Shown here: in pieces, positions 1 to 12,218 of the stretch | How the letters are laid out: each line of letters begins with the position of its first letter | Numbering within the stretch: position 1 is the first letter of the stretch | Source of the DNA: Tillandsia leiboldiana | Lineage: Eukaryota > Streptophyta > Magnoliopsida > Poales > Bromeliaceae | NCBI GenBank assembly: GCA_029204045.2 | Contig: CM055081.1 | Coordinates: forward strand, 9,849,445-9,913,444 | DNA length: 64,000 nt | Direction: 5' to 3' | Made by a program: the position numbers and the translations under genes | Notes under the pieces: model-generated | What the model saw: only the letters and a program-made list of their open reading frames with translations | The model's database searches: none | Told to the model about the DNA's origin: nothing

Positions 1-1560
1 CTTGGATTGGTAGTTTATATGGGCTTAGATTTCATAACATATATACCAAAACTAGGCCTAACAAAGAGGAAACAGTTAACAGGAAACTATTGTTGGTCCT
101 TTTAGAGATGCCTAAAAGAGTCCCACTCTAGTACTTTTAAAAATACGAAGTAATTGATAATTATAAAATTTTTATTGTTAAATATATTTATTTAACTAAT
201 TTTATTTATTACATTACGTTATTTATTTACCAATCATCTACTAAATTTTATAAAATTATTATTATTTTAATTCTACGAAATGTAGAAGCTCAATTTCACT
301 TAAAAACTTATTTTGAAAGAATACTACGTACAAATTTATAATGCTGATATATCTCATAAGTTAAAAAAATATTATTAAGTTTCGTACACATGTAAGTTAA
401 TATTTTGCTCGGTAATAAGTGGCAACATTCAATAAGATTAGCAACTCTAAAAAAAAATATTAAATTAATTATTTAACAGTATGCCAACAATAATAATTTT
501 ATTACAGTATGTTCAGAAACCTTCGACCATACAATAATAATTATTAACTAACATTGAGTTCATTTTTTATTATTAATTTTTTATATTCTTATCGAGGTCT
601 TAATTTAGTTAATACAAATACATCACTTAATGATTACTCACTGTGTTAATATTGTATTTCTTATCTGGAAGACGTAAGAAAGTAGAGAGTTGAATATATC
701 ATTACGACCAAGTTAAATGTAACAAAATAATTTTTATTATTTTATTTGTACGAACAAATAAAATTTTTTTTTTTTTTAATCTACACGAGATGATATGATA
801 ATATGATATACGAGTATATAAAATGATAAGGGTAAAATGGTAATAATAGGAGACTGACCTAGTCTTTATGTTGGGTTAACAGTATAATAAATCCCATTTA
901 AACGCATGCATTTGTCGCACCGACACTGATAAATAAAAAAAATATTAATTATACATCCGTCGTTGCGGGGGTGTATATCACACATTCTATTTATTTATGA
1001 GGGATCATTTCATAAATTATAAAATTTTTAATTTTTAAATAAAAAAATATAAGATGTATATTTTTTGAGAGTGTACATGTAGTATTACTTGATAAATAAA
1101 GTGTTTAAATTATCATAATTTATAATTTATTTATGTTTTTAAAAAAATTATTATTATTTTTTTATTTTTTTAAAAATTGGTGGAAGAGAGTCGAAGTTTT
1201 CGGTGACCACAACCAGATGCTTCACGTAGTTATCAAGCAATTATTTTGATTTTGACGAGAAGAGTGTGAATTGCGTGGCTCGGTGTCACGGTTATATGCT
1301 GCTCTCATTCATATGACATGCGGGGCCCGCACTTCGCCGTGTCCCTCACGGGGAAATAAAAATGTCTTTTTTATTAGTAATAAAAAGTGGACGCTCCTAA
1401 GTCCTAAGTCCTAACCCACCTCCTAACAATTTCTTCTGTACGGGCGTCCGTATAATTTCGAGTACGCACAAAAGCCGATCCTTCCTCCTTCGAAGCCAAT
1501 ATTTTTGGGGCCGAGATCGATCCAAGGGTTGTGCGGAAACGCCGAGAAAAAGCGATTCCT
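1..1560. other. AT-rich intergenic region and upstream of ANTH gene
   Basis: No supported gene. The stretch is strongly AT-rich with homopolymer A/T runs and scattered stops in all frames. Base composition changes near 1190-1350, where GC rises (for example a GC-rich block near 1321-1350), as expected when approaching the promoter and leader of the clathrin-assembly gene. No repeat with recognisable ends was found. Confidence 0.6.
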
Positions 1561-1563
1561 CCC

Positions 1564-1566
<3 letters not shown>

Positions 1567-1596
<30 letters not shown>
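1567..1596 (+). repeat. (TC)n microsatellite in the probable 5' leader
   Basis: An uninterrupted CT/TC tract of about 30 bases lies about 480 bases before the ATG of the ANTH gene. Pyrimidine-rich tracts of this kind are common in plant 5' leaders. A donor-like CAG/GTACTG at about 1718 and an acceptor-like site just before 1921 suggest a leader intron, which is inferred only. Confidence 0.7.
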
Positions 1597-1599
<3 letters not shown>

Positions 1600-2071
1600 A
1601 ATTTGGGGCTTGAGCTGTGGTGGCCGCTGCTGCGGCGGAGAAAAAGAGAGGTTGGAGCATGGACTTGTAGATCTGAGGGATTTGAGATCAATTCAAGTGG
1701 TTTTGGGATCTTCGATCAGGTACTGACTCTTTTACAGCGCCATTTTTTTAGATCTCGTGCTGTAGATCACTACTGATTTTGTTGTTGTTGTTGTTGTTGT
1801 TGTTGTTGGCCTGCCTCAAGTTTCGATTAGATCTGGTGTTTTTGTTTTGTTTTCCTGAAAATTTAGCTATTTGTAGTAGTCTTAGTAGTTTGTTATTTTT
1901 GTTTGTTTGTTTGATTTGAAGGCGCATTTCGATCAGATCTGGTACAAAAAAGGTGCGATCCGTTAGGGTTTTGCTGCGTGGAGGTATAGGTCGGGAGAGA
2001 TCGGATCGAAGGTAGGAGGAGAGGAGAGGAGAGGAGAGGGGAAAGGAGGGGAGGGGAGGGGAGGGAGGGAG

Positions 2072-3988
2072 ATGGCGCCGAGCACGATCCGGAAGGCGCT
2101 GGGGGCGGTGAAGGACCAGACGAGCATCGGGCTGGCGAAGGTGTCGAGCAACATCGCCCCGGAGCTGGACGTGGCCATCGTGAAGGCGACGAGCCACGAC
2201 GACGAGCCCGCGGACGAGAAGTACCTGCGCGAGATCCTCAACCTGACGTCCTACTCCCATGGCTACGTCAACGCTTGCGTGGCCACCGTCTCCCGCCGCC
2301 TCGGCAAGACCCGCGACTGGATCGTGGCCCTCAAGGCCCTCATGCTCGTCCACCGCCTCCTCTCCGACGGCGACCCCGCCTTCCGCCACGAGATCCTCTA
2401 CGCCACCCGCCGCGGCACCCGCCTCCTCAACATGTCCGATTTCCGCGACGAGGCCCACTCCCACTCCTGGGACCACTCCGCCTTCGTCCGCACCTACGCG
2501 CTCTTCCTCGACCAGCGCCTCGAGTGCATGCTCTACGAGCGCAAGCAAAGCGGCAGCGGCAGCGGCGGCGGCGGCGGCAGCGGCAGAGGCGGCGGCGGAT
2601 CCACCTACCAGTCGCCCCGAGACCGCAATTGGAGATCTCCCTCTCCCGGCGATTACCGGGATCCCGATCCTTATAACTACGGGAGCTACGGCCGCTCGCC
2701 CGACGACAATCGGGAAGAGCGGAAGCCCCCGACCCCGCTGAGGGACATGAAGCCGGAGCGGGTGCTGGGCCGGATGCACCAGCTGCAGCAGCTGCTCGAT
2801 CGGTTCCTCGCCTGCCGCCCCACAGGAGCCGCCAAGCACAGCCGGATGATTCTGATCGCCCTGTACCCGGTTGTCAAAGAAAGCTTCCAGCTTTACGCCG
2901 ATATCTGCGAGGCTTTGGCTGTCCTTCTCGACCAGTTCTTCGATATGGAGTATCCCGAATGCGTCAAGGCTTTCGAGGCGTATGCCAGCGCGGCCAAGCA
3001 GATCGATGAGCTCTGTGCTTTCTACGCCTGGTGCAAGGACACGGGGGTTGCGCGGACTTCGGAGTTTCCCGAGGTGCAGCGGATCACCGACAAGCTATTG
3101 GAGACTTTGGAGGAGTTCATGAGAGATAGGGCGAAGAGGCCCAAGTCCCCACCGAGAGCGCCGGCCCCTGCTGAACCGGTTAATGAAGAGCCGGTCGAGG
3201 ATATGAACAGTATTAAGGCACTCCCGGCGCCTGAGGATTGGAAAGAGGAACAGCCGGAGCCGGTGCAAGAGGAGGTGGAGGTGAAGAAGCAACCTGTCGA
3301 ACAGCCGGTGAGCGACTTGGTGGATCTCAGGGAAGAAGCAGTCACGGCAGACGAACAGGGGAACAAGCTCGCGCTGGCTCTGTTCTCAGGCCCGCCCGCT
3401 GCCAACGGTACTAATAATTCATGGACGGCCTTTCCTACTAACGGAGAGCCCGAAGTGACATCGGCATGGCAGACACCCGCTGCCGAGTCCGGGAAAGCCG
3501 ACTGGGAGCTCGCTCTTGTCGAAACTGCGAGCAATCTCTCTAAGCAGAAGGCTGCATTAGCAGGAGGGTTCGATCCGTTACTCTTGAACGGGATGTACGA
3601 TCAAGGGGCGGTAAGACAGCATGTGAGTGCCCAAATGAACAGTGGAAGTGCAAGCAGTGTTGCTTTGCCAGCCCCTGGACAGAATACTAAAGTGCTAGCC
3701 CTACCTGCACCTGATGGCACCGTACAAACTATTGGGGGCGACCCATTTGCGGCTTCTTCCAGCTTTCCCCCGCCTTCCTATGTACAGATGTCAGACATGG
3801 AGAAGAAGCAGCAGCTGTTGGTGCAGGAGCAGCAGATTTGGAATCAGTACCATAGAGATGGGATGCAGGGCCAAACTAGCTTGGCCAAGCTCAACAATGC
3901 CTACGGGTATGTCCCCAACCAGACCATGCCTTATGGGATGCCCATGGCCTACACCGCGAATACCGGGTACTACTACCCTACTTACTGA
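2072..3988 (+). CDS. Putative clathrin assembly protein (ANTH/AP180 type, ECA4-like)
   Basis: An intronless reading frame of 638 residues. The first ~160 residues are an ANTH domain, beginning MAPSTIRKALGAVKDQTSIG and including the helices around YLREILNLTSYSHGYVN and RDWIVALKALMLVHRLL. ANTH domains bind phosphatidylinositol 4,5-bisphosphate and recruit clathrin and AP-2 at the plasma membrane or TGN. A Gly/Ser-rich linker (about 160-180) follows, then a helical segment with LGRMHQLQQLLDRFLACRPT to about residue 350. The disordered C-terminus carries DPF and DPLL peptides (GGDPFAA, GGFDPLLLNG), the type of motif that binds adaptor ears and clathrin. Length fits the Arabidopsis At2g25430/At4g32285 group (about 635-653 residues). 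The ATG follows a purine-rich leader (GGAGAG repeats). GC is very high in the first half and falls afterwards, a monocot trait. Confidence 0.93.
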   Translation: MAPSTIRKALGAVKDQTSIGLAKVSSNIAPELDVAIVKATSHDDEPADEKYLREILNLTSYSHGYVNACVATVSRRLGKTRDWIVALKALMLVHRLLSDGDPAFRHEILYATRRGTRLLNMSDFRDEAHSHSWDHSAFVRTYALFLDQRLECMLYERKQSGSGSGGGGGSGRGGGGSTYQSPRDRNWRSPSPGDYRDPDPYNYGSYGRSPDDNREERKPPTPLRDMKPERVLGRMHQLQQLLDRFLACRPTGAAKHSRMILIALYPVVKESFQLYADICEALAVLLDQFFDMEYPECVKAFEAYASAAKQIDELCAFYAWCKDTGVARTSEFPEVQRITDKLLETLEEFMRDRAKRPKSPPRAPAPAEPVNEEPVEDMNSIKALPAPEDWKEEQPEPVQEEVEVKKQPVEQPVSDLVDLREEAVTADEQGNKLALALFSGPPAANGTNNSWTAFPTNGEPEVTSAWQTPAAESGKADWELALVETASNLSKQKAALAGGFDPLLLNGMYDQGAVRQHVSAQMNSGSASSVALPAPGQNTKVLALPAPDGTVQTIGGDPFAASSSFPPPSYVQMSDMEKKQQLLVQEQQIWNQYHRDGMQGQTSLAKLNNAYGYVPNQTMPYGMPMAYTANTGYYYPTY

Positions 3989-5678
3989 GTTCACTGTTCT
4001 TCTTTACTCCCTACTTTTCTGTGAATTTTGCTTGTATTTGTTTTTAGTTTGGGTTGTCCAGCTTCGGTTTGCTCTGTGTCTGGATCGAACCGTTTGGCCC
4101 TATATGCATTCCGTGTTATTGGAACCTGATTCACCATTACGAGTGATTTGTTGTTCATGTTCTTAGTGGCTTTTATTCGCTATGCATGATTTTGTTGTTA
4201 TTATGCATTTTTCGGTAACTACGTCCCTTAAATCTTTAGCTGAGCTGAGTTCTTCAGCGCTCCTATCACAACTGGGATCTTTTCACTGATGTGGATGTTA
4301 TTGTGATGAATCTAGGAGATTACGTATAAATCTTGATATATTCCCTCATAAGATGGTTGGAAATGTAAGATATTTTGTCAATGTGAGCGATGGCCATTCA
4401 CTTCTACAAGGATAATGGTTAGCCAATATTGGGCATTTAATTTGAGACGAATTTTGTGTACCATATTTTAGCCTCTATTATTGCTGGCTACATTATAGAA
4501 ATGCATTTGACTGACATAAGGATAATGTAATGATATGGATGTGTAATTATTTTCGTAAAACTTAAGTATACTTGGAGAGTTTGGGTTTGGTTGAAACAGT
4601 TGGTTAGTTAGTACCTTAGTTAATCTAAGAGGGAATCATAATGATCACGAAGATAGCTAAGCCGAGTCATTGACCTGGTAGATTTTATTTCGATGTACAG
4701 CAAAATAATGAGTTTCATTTGACTTATTAAACCTTCGTTACGCCCAAAGGCCGGCGCCTTAAATTGCATGAATTTGACAGTTGCATCTACCAAAATCGTA
4801 GATGGCATGCACCTTTTTTGACTATTGCAGCTATCTTATTTAACAACACCCTGGAATTTGTATGGACTTGCGTTTAGTCTTTGAACGTCACTACCATTAG
4901 CTCAAACCATCCCAAATTTTGATCATGTTCGTCTATTTGATCGTCGAGTTACTTATTCCGATCTATTTGGTTTCGCATCTTTCCTAAGTTGCAAAGTAGA
5001 TTGAATCAGATCACGTCCCGTTTGTACGAGAGATCTAGGGATCCATTTTCTATTTTCTTTTTGAAAGAACATTCGTAGATCCAAACCTTATTTAATCTTT
5101 TGAGTTGTGATGTGATGATTCTAATTTTAGCTTTGATATGTTGGACTCTAGCATGAAATGGAAGATTCGCTTCTCAACAAATTAAAGATGTTTTTTTCCT
5201 TTCAATTATTTGATATTACCAATTTAAGAAAACAAAGTCAGCATATAAATTTATGACTTGTAAAAGATTTTTAAGTTTTCTAAACTTTTTATTTGCCAAA
5301 AAGTTGCCCATTATATAATTCTAGAAATTCCATTAACTATTATTTAATATTTAATATTAATAATTAAACTCGATAACCCTTTACCTCAGTGAAAATTCCA
5401 CCCACTGGGAACTAATCCACAAATTTATAACTCCATGATTAAGCTCATTCGTTAGCAAATTAAAAAAATTAAAGAAAAAGTAAAAAAAAAAAAAGGAAAA
5501 AAAATATAAAGAAACAAACACAATGGACAACTCGCATGTGTACACGTATACTCACTCTATACGTTGTCCACTTCTTTATTTATTCATGTTGGGTATTATT
5601 TGAATGGGTCAGGGTTGACCACATCGTCTAGTTTGGCTCCTCTTGTTGGCCACTAGTCCGGTGCGTTGAATCTTCTTC

Positions 5679-5680
<2 letters not shown>

Positions 5681-5745
<65 letters not shown>

Positions 5746-5959
5746 CTTTGGATTATTATATTATTATTATATTTTTATGAATATAAATTTTTTTATATTT
5801 ATAATTTTTTTATTTTTAAATAAATAGATGTGCAGTTAGAATAGTAATCGTCTCTTATAATTTAGTGGGTTGGATTTACTAAATTATCGATAAAATAGTA
5901 TAAATTCTATAAAATTATTATAATTAAAAAAAATTTATTTATAAAAATATAATAACCAA

Positions 5960-6007
<48 letters not shown>
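5681..6007. mobile_element. Foldback MITE between two (TA)n arrays (copy E1)
   Basis: (TA)n arrays at 5681-5744 and 5964-6007 enclose about 219 bases at 5745-5963. The inner ends are imperfect inverted repeats: the left end reads TTGGATTATTATA and the reverse complement of the right end reads TTGGTTATTATATTTTTAT. The core (ATGTGCAGTTAGAATAGTAA onward) resembles the cores of the elements at 7544 and 7833. No coding capacity. The architecture resembles rice Micron elements, which insert in TA microsatellites; family identity is inferred. Confidence 0.55.
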
Positions 6008-6014
<7 letters not shown>

Positions 6015-7511
6015 CTATCAAGTTTTATAGGAGTTGGCTGAATAGCAATGCCCTTTTTTTTTGGGGATGAGTGACGCATGCGTAGTTAAAATCGTCAAAT
6101 ATTTTCACAGTTTTCGAGCTGTTTTGTTACGGTCTAAAGAGTTGTAATGCTGGTCCACAAAAGTCCTTTACGTCTCTTTGGCACGGTTTTCAACATAACT
6201 TAGTTTTTTCTATTTAAAAATATTAGTTTTGTAAATAAGAGCCTAAAATTTAATAAGGGATCTTTGTACATTCTTCTTTTTTTTTTTTTATGTACAAATT
6301 AGCAATTGAGTGGCCGAGCATGGTAATTTATTGCATCATATATAACAGTTTAATTCGTGCTGCCTCAGAATTTAGCATCACAAAATATTTAATTTGAATT
6401 TGTTAATTTGTTTAAATCCCTAATTTCTAATTTTGTAAACCACTCTTAATTTACGGGCGAATAGATGCAGTTACAACCCAAGTGGAGTTAGCAGAGATCC
6501 ATGTACCAAAATTTGAGTCCAAACTTATTAATAAAAAACTATGCCTAGCTATTAATAAAGATACCGACCAGCTGAACTACTTAGCACTGAAAATAACGTA
6601 CACTTTTGAAGTTTAAACTGTTCCAGCCCAGCAGATTAAAAAGTTGAAGGAAAAACAGTTCAAACTGTCTACAACTGGCCATTTATGACCACACATCTCA
6701 CATGCTAATGGAAAAGGCCTCACAGGGCCCTGTGAGAATCATAAATTTGCAGCGCGTATCAAGTGTGTGTTTCTACATGACTACATATGATCATCGTGAA
6801 GTCCATGTCAGTTTGTTGGAGTCAGAATTTGAGTTACAGTGCTGTTGCGTATCTTCTGTTTCAGCTGAGTTTCTGGAATGATTGAACTGCATGGTGAAGG
6901 CTTTTTAGTTACAAGATCAGAGTTCTGATTAAGTTTTGAGTAAGCCAATTACATACAATTATTAGCTTCTGAATAGTTGTAAGTGATCAGCTCAGTGATT
7001 ACTTCTCACTAGATACCTTGTGTGAACTAAACGATTAATTAATTAGCTAACTAACTAGTTCGTTATCCTCCTCATGAACTGTATGAAACAAAATTTACAG
7101 ATATAATGAGACTTTCAATTGAAAGAACAATGAAACTGATTTATCACAACAGCAGGCCGAACTCTGGATGCCAAGAGAACGGCAACACCGACATTTTTGC
7201 CTTGAAGTAACAACACTAAACAAGAAAGGCTTTACCAGTCTCTTCCCTTCTAAGCGTCATGAACACTGATACGAGACACGAAGTATTACATGATTCGAAT
7301 ACGACGGCTCGATAACTTAAAAAAAATTAAGACACGAATATCAATATGGCATAAATATAAATAATAAAATATAATATTATTAATATAATAATATTATTTA
7401 TTATATATAAAATATAATTTTTGATAATATATTGAAAGCTTATATAATTTTTCATTGATAATTCATATATTCTTTTAAAAAAAATCACCACATATTACTT
7501 ATTTATATTGT

Positions 7512-7514
<3 letters not shown>

Positions 7515-7546
<32 letters not shown>

Positions 7547-7774
7547 GCTAGAATATTATCGATAGTACTAAGTCATTTGTGCTATCAAGTTTTTAGCCGT
7601 TGGATGAAAAAATATGTGGTTGGGATTATAGTGGTCCCCTAGGATTTACTAGGTGATTGGTTGAATAGTAAAAATCTTAGGGGACCACTATAATCCCAAC
7701 CGCATATCTTTTCATCCAACGGTTGAAAACTTGATAGCACCAATTGTTTGGTGCTATCGATAGTATTCTAGCCG

Positions 7775-7832
<58 letters not shown>
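7515..7832. mobile_element. Foldback MITE between two (TA)n arrays (copy E2)
   Basis: Arrays at 7515-7543 and 7778-7832 enclose 7544-7777. The two halves are long inverted repeats: GGGATTATAGTGGTCCCCTA on the left is answered by TAGGGGACCACTATAATCCC on the right, and GATAGTACT/GTGCTATCAAG by CTTGATAGCAC/AGTATTCTA. The transcript would fold into one long hairpin. No open frame. Confidence 0.75.
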
Positions 7833-7835
<3 letters not shown>

Positions 7836-8072
7836 GAATTGAATTTCTATGCTTGTAAAAGTATAAAGTTATCTGTGCTTGTAAATTTTTTATCCTTGGA
7901 TGTAGGAATGTGCGGTTAGGATGATGGTGGGCCTCTTAGATTTTGTAGGTGGTTGGTGAAATAGTATGATATAAGGGGTAGAACTAATCAAAGGATTAGA
8001 TCTAACAGTAAAAAATTTATAAGTACCAATTGCTTGGTGCTTGTACAAGCACAGTATCCGAATTCTATATAT
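7833..8072. mobile_element. Related foldback element sharing a (TA)n array (copy E3)
   Basis: Lies directly after copy E2 and shares its right-hand (TA)n array. Ends are inverted and imperfect: GTGCTTGTAAATTTTTTA on the left against TAAAAAATTTATAAGTACC on the right, and GAATTGAAT against CCGAATTCTA. The centre (ATGTGCGGTTAGGATGATGG onward) matches the centres of E1 and E2. Only a short TATATA follows on the right. Two neighbours sharing one array suggests repeated insertion into the same microsatellite. Confidence 0.6.
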
Positions 8073-8829
8073 GTATTCATCAAAAATTAAAATATTTATT
8101 ATTTTATATTATATATGTATAAAAGATATATATAGTTTTAATTGCATGTATTATGTCTCGACATTCAACCATATATAAATTTGTCGACCAAATTTGTAGT
8201 AAATTACGTCCAATTTGCTTACATATATAACCATAACAACACTAAAATTTTGTTTCACAATTTTGTCCTATTTTCGTGAAGTTGAAATTAAAAGATTTTC
8301 TATCATTTTAATTTATAATTACTATAGTACTTTTAATTAAATCTTCACCATCGTATATAACTTAACGAATCAAAGTACAAAATTTACTTGTAGACCCTCT
8401 CATACGCTCCTTTGTTTTCTCGTTGAATAGTGTCCATGTCTATGTTCACTCACCCTTTAGCTAGTAGTAGTGATATAGTACTACACCACTGACCCTTTTT
8501 TTTTTTTTTTTTGAAAATAGTACTAGCCCATTGTCCTTGTCTATTTTAGTAACTATGCTTTTTTAGCCTTTAATTTCCAAGATACCTCTCACTATTTTAG
8601 AAAATAGTAACCAAGATTCGAATTAGCTTTTGAACATTTTTTTATCTTTATATTTTTGCGTGTCTGCAATTGTGTGTTTTTTTTTTTAAAAAAAAAACTT
8701 TTGGGAGTTTTAAGAAAGCAATTCATAGTCAAATTCCTACACAAGATTTCAATTCAAAGACTTTTACGAACACTTTGAAAAAGATTTGTAGGATTATTTG
8801 GAATGACTTTTCCACTCCACTTTTTGTTT

Positions 8830-9335
8830 GTGTTAGATATTGAGCACACAAATTAAAATAAAATTAAAAAAATAATCGCCATACAAAAATAAATTTTAAA
8901 TATATGATAAAAAAATAAATATTTAAATTTACGTGAAATTTTTTTGTAAAAAAAAATTACGAAGGAGAAGAGTTTCATTATGTGAAGAAAAAAAATATAC
9001 ACACACAATTTAGATTATATCGTTTGATCTCTTTAGAGCACAAAAAAAATAAATATATTATTATTTTTCTTAACAGATTTTTTTTATCGGCCCGAACTCT
9101 TCACTTTCATCACAGATATTTAATTATTTTTTCTTCAATTTTTTTTTAAATTTGATTGTCACACCGAAAAATCGTCCGCGAACGAAAAATATAATATCAA
9201 AACTATAATATCAAAACGATTTCTAATGAGTCAATCTAATCGTTTGTTTTACTTACAACTACGACAGGTTTGTTTAAAAAATGAGAACAAAAATTTACTG
9301 CGCTGAGATAATCTCGGCGTTAACAGTAATAAGTA
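8830..9335. repeat. Dispersed LTR-like repeat, copy A
   Basis: About 500 bases alignable by eye with 59549-60048 in the PGRL-type gene intron. Shared blocks include GAGCRCACAAAYTAAA, AAAATTACG.A...GA.GAGTTTCAYTATGT, CGATTTCTAAT and TTTACT.CGC near the end. Copy A is much more AT-rich and appears decayed. A TGTTAG start at 8841 hints at an LTR, but no target duplication was found and the homology may continue past the apparent CA end. Classification as an LTR is inferred. Confidence 0.5.
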
Positions 9336-9613
9336 CTTAGATTCCTAGATATTTTAACAAAACCTTTTTTCCTTTTTCTTTGTTTTTTTTTTTTTTATAT
9401 ATATATTTAACACTCTAAAATATATATTTAACACTCTAAAAACTTCACTTAAAATCTCACTCTTCTTTCTTTTCTTTTTTTTTTCAACTCCTTATAATAA
9501 GCTCTCTCTCCTCCCCTCTCCCTCGCCCCGCTCCCCACGGCGCGGTGGTGGCGCGCCGGAGCCATCGCCGGAGTTTTCGCCGGAGCTGGGGAAGGAGGGA
9601 GCGGTCCGATCCA
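9336..9613 (+). promoter_or_regulatory. Upstream region and leader of the XB3-type gene
   Basis: Contains a T-rich tract, a 21-base tandem duplication of ATATATTTAACACTCTAAAA (about 9400-9441), a pyrimidine-rich CTCTCTCCTCCCCTCTCCCTC leader near 9500-9525, then GC-rich sequence up to the ATG at 9614. The composition switch at about 9500 marks the probable transcribed leader. No unique TATA box is assigned because several AT runs compete. Confidence 0.4.
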
Positions 9614-12218
9614 ATGGGGCAGGGCCCGAGCTTCAGCCGATCCAGCGACGAGCACGCCTTCTTCGGAGCGATCCAAGCCGGGGACGCCGATGTCGTGCGC
9701 TCCTCCCTCAGCGCCGATCCCGATATCCTCCGCCGCACCACCATCTACGACCGCCTCTCCGCCCTCCACATCGCCGCCGCAAACGGCCGCGTCGAGGTCG
9801 GCTTCGCATAATCGCCTCTCCCTCTTTCGAGTTTTTTTTTTGGGGTAGTGTGCTCACGAGATTTGAACGGTTTTTGTAGGTTCTATCGATGGTTTTGGAT
9901 GGATCGCTTCATCCTGATGTGGTAAATCGGCATAAACAGGTGAGAAAACGATCAAAATGGTTGGATCTAAGCGATTGCATGCCCAAAGATCTGATATATG
10001 TGTGATTTTTTTAATTTTTTTTTTTTCCCTGTTGTTCTTAAGACTCCTTTGATGCTCGCGGCGATGCACGGTGAGATCGATTGTCTGAGAAAGCTCCTCG
10101 AATCAAGGGCAAATGTGAGCAAAGTTCCGATCCTTATTCCATTCCTGCTCTTCTGAAGTTTGATATGATTTTCCTTGCTTGGAATCTTCAAATTATATAT
10201 GCGTTTTAGTGATATTGGTGTAGTTTGAACTGTGGTAGATCTTGATGTTTGATTCACTGCACGGAAGAACTTGTTTGCATCATGCGGCCTACTACGGCCA
10301 GTCGGATTGCTTGCAAGCGATTCTCTCGGCAGCGCGATCAAGTCCTGTTGCTGGATCTTGGTATGTCTTTTTTGTCAAAATCCTTTATATCTCCTCCTTT
10401 TACTTGTTACAAGAATCAATTGCAAATCCCTTTTTTTCCCTATCTCATTTGCTTTTATACTGCAGGGGATTTGCCAGGTTTGTAAATGTTAGAGATGATA
10501 GTGGGGCGACACCTCTGCATCTTGCGGCGAGGCAAGGGCGGCGAGATTGCGTCCATGTTCTATTAGAAAATGGGGCCATCGTCTCTGCTATTACTGGCAC
10601 ATATGGGTTATTTCAGCAATCCCTTTTTTATTGCTCTTTTCTTGTTAGACTCTTTTTTGTTTTTGTTCTTGTTTCTGTTTCTTTCTTATTTCTTTTCTGT
10701 TTGCTTAATTGAAGTTTCAATCGCAGTTTTCCCGGCAGCACGCCTCTGCATTTGGCCGCTCGAGGAGGGTCTTTGGATTGTGTTCGCGAGTTGCTCACGT
10801 GGGGCGCTGATCGGCTTCAAAGAGATTCAGCAGGGTAAGGATCACTCGAATTCTTTCCTGTTGTAGCTTTCTAGTGAATTCATGCTGTTTTCCTTTTTAA
10901 TTGCTCTCCATTTTGCATGCTCTTTGGATCTTTCTTGGTTGCTTTTCTTTTCCTATCCTTTTTGAATTCTGATATCTATAGGGACATGTTTTTGTCCATC
11001 TGAATATATGAAGCTCACGTGCTGCTCTTAAATTTCTGTTTTAAGCGGAGCGAAGGATCAACTAATCATGTTTTTTCTGTAAATGGAGGGTTCAATCTAC
11101 TTATGACAAAGAATGTGTAGGTTGGAGTCTGATGTCGTTTATGACAATCTACTAATGATTTTCAGTAACTTTTGCTTTTATTATTTTCTCAAGTTTTTAT
11201 TGAGCCAAAATTGCTTTACCGTCTTTCTTATTAACGAGCAATAACGATCAGTAGTAATTCTACAGTGTGGCTGAACTGGAGAGGTCCCTCTTCCGCTGGA
11301 TTGAATGACAAAATGTCTCTTGAATGAAAGATAATTTTTTATATGATTTTATGTAGTGTCATATGGTCTTATGTTTGGCTGGTATCTGCAGGAGAATTCC
11401 GTACGAGGTTGCTTTAAAACGATGTCACGGAGCATGCGCAGCCCTACTGAATCCATCATCAGCAGAGCCTTTGGTTTGGCCTTCTCCACTGAAGTTCATC
11501 AGTGAGCTCGACCCTGATGCAAAGGCTCTCCTGGAGGCAGCTCTAATGGAGGCTAACAGGGAAAGGGAGAAGAAGATCTTGGAGGGGACAAGATATTCCT
11601 TGCCATGCCCTTCGCATTCAGACGATGAAGCTGATGATGGTATCTCTGAGGTAGTTCTTGCTCTTCGTGGTTCACTGGAATTTGAATAGAATTGTCCCCA
11701 GATTCCATTTTCTTCATCATCCATACTATTGCCCATTTGATGTTTGTCGCTTACCTTGAAACTTAACTATTTTTTTTTATCAACACCTAAATTTCATGTT
11801 CGTAATTTTTCTTTTCATTCTCTTGCAGGCGAGTGATGCTGAGCTCTGCAGCATCTGCTTTGATCAGATCTGCACCATTTCAGTCCTAGACTGCGGGCAC
11901 CAGATGTGTGCACCCTGCACGTTGGCACTCTGCTGCCACACCAAGCCCAATGCTACTACCACCGCCTCGTGCCCCCCCTCCCCGGCCTGCCCATTCTGCC
12001 GCCGCCCCATTTCACGGCTTGCAGTTGTAGTGACAGTTGCCGCCACCAATAATGACGAGGAAAAGCTCAGCTCCCCAAAGCTGAGAGGCTCGAGCAGGCT
12101 TCGTAGCTTCGGCTGTGAGGGAAGCAGCAGCAGCTTCAAAAGCCTTTCACTCGGAAAGCTTAGCCGTGGCGCGGGGTGGAGAGGAGCTGATGATGAGTTG
12201 GTGATGGACAAGCCATAG
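9614..12218 (+). CDS. Ankyrin-repeat RING E3 ubiquitin ligase, XB3/XBAT type
   Basis: Eight exons join in phase to 444 residues: 9614-9796, 9880-9939, 10043-10114, 10239-10360, 10466-10606, 10727-10834, 11392-11650, 11829-12218. Five ankyrin repeats are visible (SALHIAAANGRVE, TPLMLAAMHGEIDCL, TCLHHAAYYGQSDCL, TPLHLAARQGRRDCV, TPLHLAARGGSLDCV). A conserved linker follows (WPSPLKFISELDPDAKALLE, then EANREREKK). The RING finger (from about residue 321) has C3HC4 ligands in CSICF, DCGHQMCAPC and CPFCRR. Family members attach ubiquitin; rice XB3 binds the immune receptor kinase XA21, and Arabidopsis XBAT proteins act in hormone and root responses. The MGQGPS start fits N-myristoylation, hence membrane attachment (inferred). 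The Ser-rich tail is typical. Which XBOS/XBAT member this is cannot be settled here. Confidence 0.95.

Larger units (their letters stand above)
3989..8829. other. AT-rich intergenic region (3' UTR, microsatellites, foldback elements)
   Basis: The first ~200-400 bases after the stop are probably 3' UTR. The rest is AT-rich with no open frame of gene quality. From about 5680 it holds three (TA)n-bounded foldback elements, listed separately. A fragment at 6008-6055 starts with GTGCTATCAAGTTTTA, like the element at 7544, and may be a broken copy. The stretch 4000-5650 shows nothing I can identify. Confidence 0.55.

Noticed and set aside
1748..2839. 363-residue minus-strand frame opposite the ANTH gene
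   Set aside because: Antisense shadow of a GC-rich exon: Ala/Val/Arg low-complexity, while the plus strand encodes a recognisable ANTH protein.
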